Positions 62,825-64,000 of a stretch of DNA of 64,000 nucleotides are shown here, piece by piece. Both the position numbers and the translations under genes were made by a program. The stretch lies in the NCBI GenBank assembly GCA_041389885.1, contig JAWKRB010000028.1:1-64000 (forward strand), written 5' to 3'. Source of the stretch: JAWKRB01 sp041389885 (GTDB lineage Bacteria; Myxococcota_A; Polyangia; Polyangiales; Ga0077539). The notes beneath the pieces are model-generated. The model was given only the letters and a program-made list of their open reading frames with translations, was not told the DNA's origin and did no database searches. Each line of letters starts with the position of its first letter. The stretch's first letter is position 1.

Positions 62825-63562
62825 GTGGAGCGAAGCATTGAAGATGTCCTAAGGGGGCATCCGGTATTTTCCGCTCTATCTCCTGAAGAACTGCTTCACA
62901 CCTCTCAACTTTGTACGATGGGGCGTGTGCGCAAGGGCGAGTCGCTCTGGCGCGTCGGCGAGCTCGCCTCGAGCTTCACCTTCGTCACGGCGGGGCTCGT
63001 CGGCGTGTCGGTCCCGGTGGGCGCGCGCGGCGAGATGCTCCTGGGCATCGCCGCGCCGGGCGACTCGCTGGGGGAGGCCGCCGCGCTCGTGGGCTCCCCC
63101 CGCGCCGACCACGCCTACGCCTTCAGCAGCGCCACGGCCGTCGCCCGCCTGCCCCGCGAGGTGGTCAACGAGCTCTGCGCGGCGCGCGCCTCCCTCGCCC
63201 TGCAGTACGCGCAGCACATCTCCCGGCGCCACCGCACCGCCGACCGCAGGCTGGTGTCGCTCACCCTCCCGAGCGAGACGCGCATCGCCGAGATCGTGCT
63301 CGCCCTCGCGGCCCGCTTCGGCCGGCCCCTCGACGACGGCTCCACGGTGATCCCCCACCGCATCACCCGCGCGAACCTCGCGTCGATGGTGGGCACCACG
63401 GTCGAGACCACGATCCGCACGCTCTCGCGCTGGAGCCGCGAAGGCGTGCTCTCGCCCACGGCCGGCGCCATGGTGATCACCGACCTGCCCGCGCTCTGCC
63501 GCGTCGCGAGGATCCCCGCCGAGTCGCTCTCCTCCCTCGACGAACTCACGCGCCTCGTGTGA
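62825..63562 (+). CDS. Crp/Fnr-family transcriptional regulator
   Basis: 245 aa, GTG start with GGGAGG 5 nt upstream. Residues 5-125 form a cyclic-nucleotide-binding beta roll (VRKGESLWRVGELASSFTFV, GDSLGEAAALVGSP). No FNR-type Cys cluster is seen. Residues about 145-225 are the helix-turn-helix (ITRANLASMVGTTVETTIRT, then LSRWSREGVL). Unusually, the first 32 codons use AT-ending, rare codons (ATT, CTA, TTT, TCT, CTT), unlike the rest, and the DNA upstream to about 62690 is also AT-richer. Effector and targets are unknown. Confidence 0.9.
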   Translation: MERSIEDVLRGHPVFSALSPEELLHTSQLCTMGRVRKGESLWRVGELASSFTFVTAGLVGVSVPVGARGEMLLGIAAPGDSLGEAAALVGSPRADHAYAFSSATAVARLPREVVNELCAARASLALQYAQHISRRHRTADRRLVSLTLPSETRIAEIVLALAARFGRPLDDGSTVIPHRITRANLASMVGTTVETTIRTLSRWSREGVLSPTAGAMVITDLPALCRVARIPAESLSSLDELTRLV

Positions 63563-63597
63563 TCTCCGCCCCCAGGGCGTGGTACAGAGGGTCCGCG

Positions 63598-64000
63598 GTG
63601 TTTCGAATCCCCGTCGACCCGACGCTGGACCTCGTGCTCCTCGAGCCTCGCCACGCGGGGATGCTCTTCGCCGTGGTCGACGAGAACCGGGCGCACCTGC
63701 GCCGCTGGCTCCCGTGGGTCGACGCCACCCGCGGCGTGTCAGACTCGGCGGCGTACATCCACGCCACCCTCGGGCAGTTCGCCCGCAGCGAGGCGCTCAC
63801 CGTGGGGATCTTCACCCAGGGCGCCCTCGCCGGCTGCATCGGCTACCACCCCATCGACTGGATGAGCCGCCGCGCGGCGCTGGGCTACTGGCTCGCGTCG
63901 TCGTTTCAGGGACGCGGGCTGATGACCCGCGCCGCCCGCGCCATGACCACCCACGCCTTCGTCGCCCTGGGGCTCCACCGCATGGAGATTCGCGCGGGCG
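63598..64000 (+). CDS. GNAT acetyltransferase, RimJ/RimL-like, cut by window end
   Basis: At least 134 residues from the GTG at 63598, running off the right edge. Residues 1-45 include the LRRWLPWVD pattern typical of RimJ/RimL N-acetyltransferases; the acetyl-CoA region YWLASSFQGRGLMTRAARAM (motif A, RGLMTRA) and FVALGLHRMEI (motif B) follow. Members acetylate protein N-termini or amines. It starts 36 bp after the Crp-like gene and may be co-transcribed. Confidence 0.88.
   Translation, partial: MFRIPVDPTLDLVLLEPRHAGMLFAVVDENRAHLRRWLPWVDATRGVSDSAAYIHATLGQFARSEALTVGIFTQGALAGCIGYHPIDWMSRRAALGYWLASSFQGRGLMTRAARAMTTHAFVALGLHRMEIRAG

Overview
The window is very GC-rich DNA (about 70% by eye) whose genes nearly always use G or C at third codon positions. 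It suggests a myxobacterium (Myxococcota, probably Polyangia; something near Sandaracinaceae is my guess, not proven). Reasons: two secreted proteins end in MYXO-CTERM-like tails (Cys motif, one membrane helix, Arg cluster), there are many lipoproteins, Cys-rich repeat proteins, VWA proteins, a Ser/Thr kinase with a long helical N-terminus, and a TIGR04551-like beta-barrel. No tRNA, rRNA, insertion sequence, prophage or CRISPR array was seen, so this is ordinary chromosomal backbone with lineage-specific genes.

Layout. 0-11 kb: AsmA-like/GT51 transglycosylase, PD-(D/E)XK plus DEDDh nuclease fusion, methyltransferase, giant Ser/Thr kinase, leucine-dehydrogenase-like enzyme. 11-23 kb: a frameshifted tetratricopeptide/PEGA-like exported protein, DUF255 lipoprotein, AidB-like acyl-CoA dehydrogenase, VWA lipoprotein, APP1-like phosphatase, rubredoxin, TcdA, secreted proteins. 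23-33 kb: GYF/DUF4190 protein and fused MFS/spermidine synthase, HEAT-like protein coupled to a cupin lipoprotein, LysM-M15 hydrolase, MMPL transporter, GST, permuted methylase. 33-43 kb: two coupled cell-wall peptidases, Na/Pi symporter, two overlapping radical-SAM genes. 43-51 kb: MenB, PAP2, acyl-CoA dehydrogenase with a palindromic operator, GST, phosphoesterase, formate-THF ligase, DUF389 protein, zf-TFIIB protein. 51-56 kb: divergent Cys-rich lipoprotein genes full of frame breaks over about 2 kb. 56-64 kb: beta-barrel and alpha/beta-hydrolase lipoprotein in divergent pair, rho, Crp-family regulator, and a truncated GNAT acetyltransferase.

Two observations stand out. First, at least twelve start codons have a TAnnnT hexamer (often TGnTAnnnT, an extended -10) ending only 5-11 nt upstream, which implies leaderless or near-leaderless mRNAs; other genes carry clear Shine-Dalgarno sequences, so two translation-start modes seem to coexist. 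Several divergent promoters have -10 elements that overlap or mirror each other. Second, the radical-SAM pair at 39.1-42.7 kb encodes three copies of one module (barrel plus a C-terminal CxxC-x5-C cluster motif); the first copy has lost its CxxxCxxC. No peptide precursor lies nearby, so its substrate is unknown.

Convergent genes are packed with stop codons overlapping or a few bases apart, mostly with no hairpin between them, which suggests Rho-dependent or antisense-limited 3' ends. Start sites were moved from the longest ORF when a signal peptide, ribosome binding site or family N-terminus argued for it; each entry says so.
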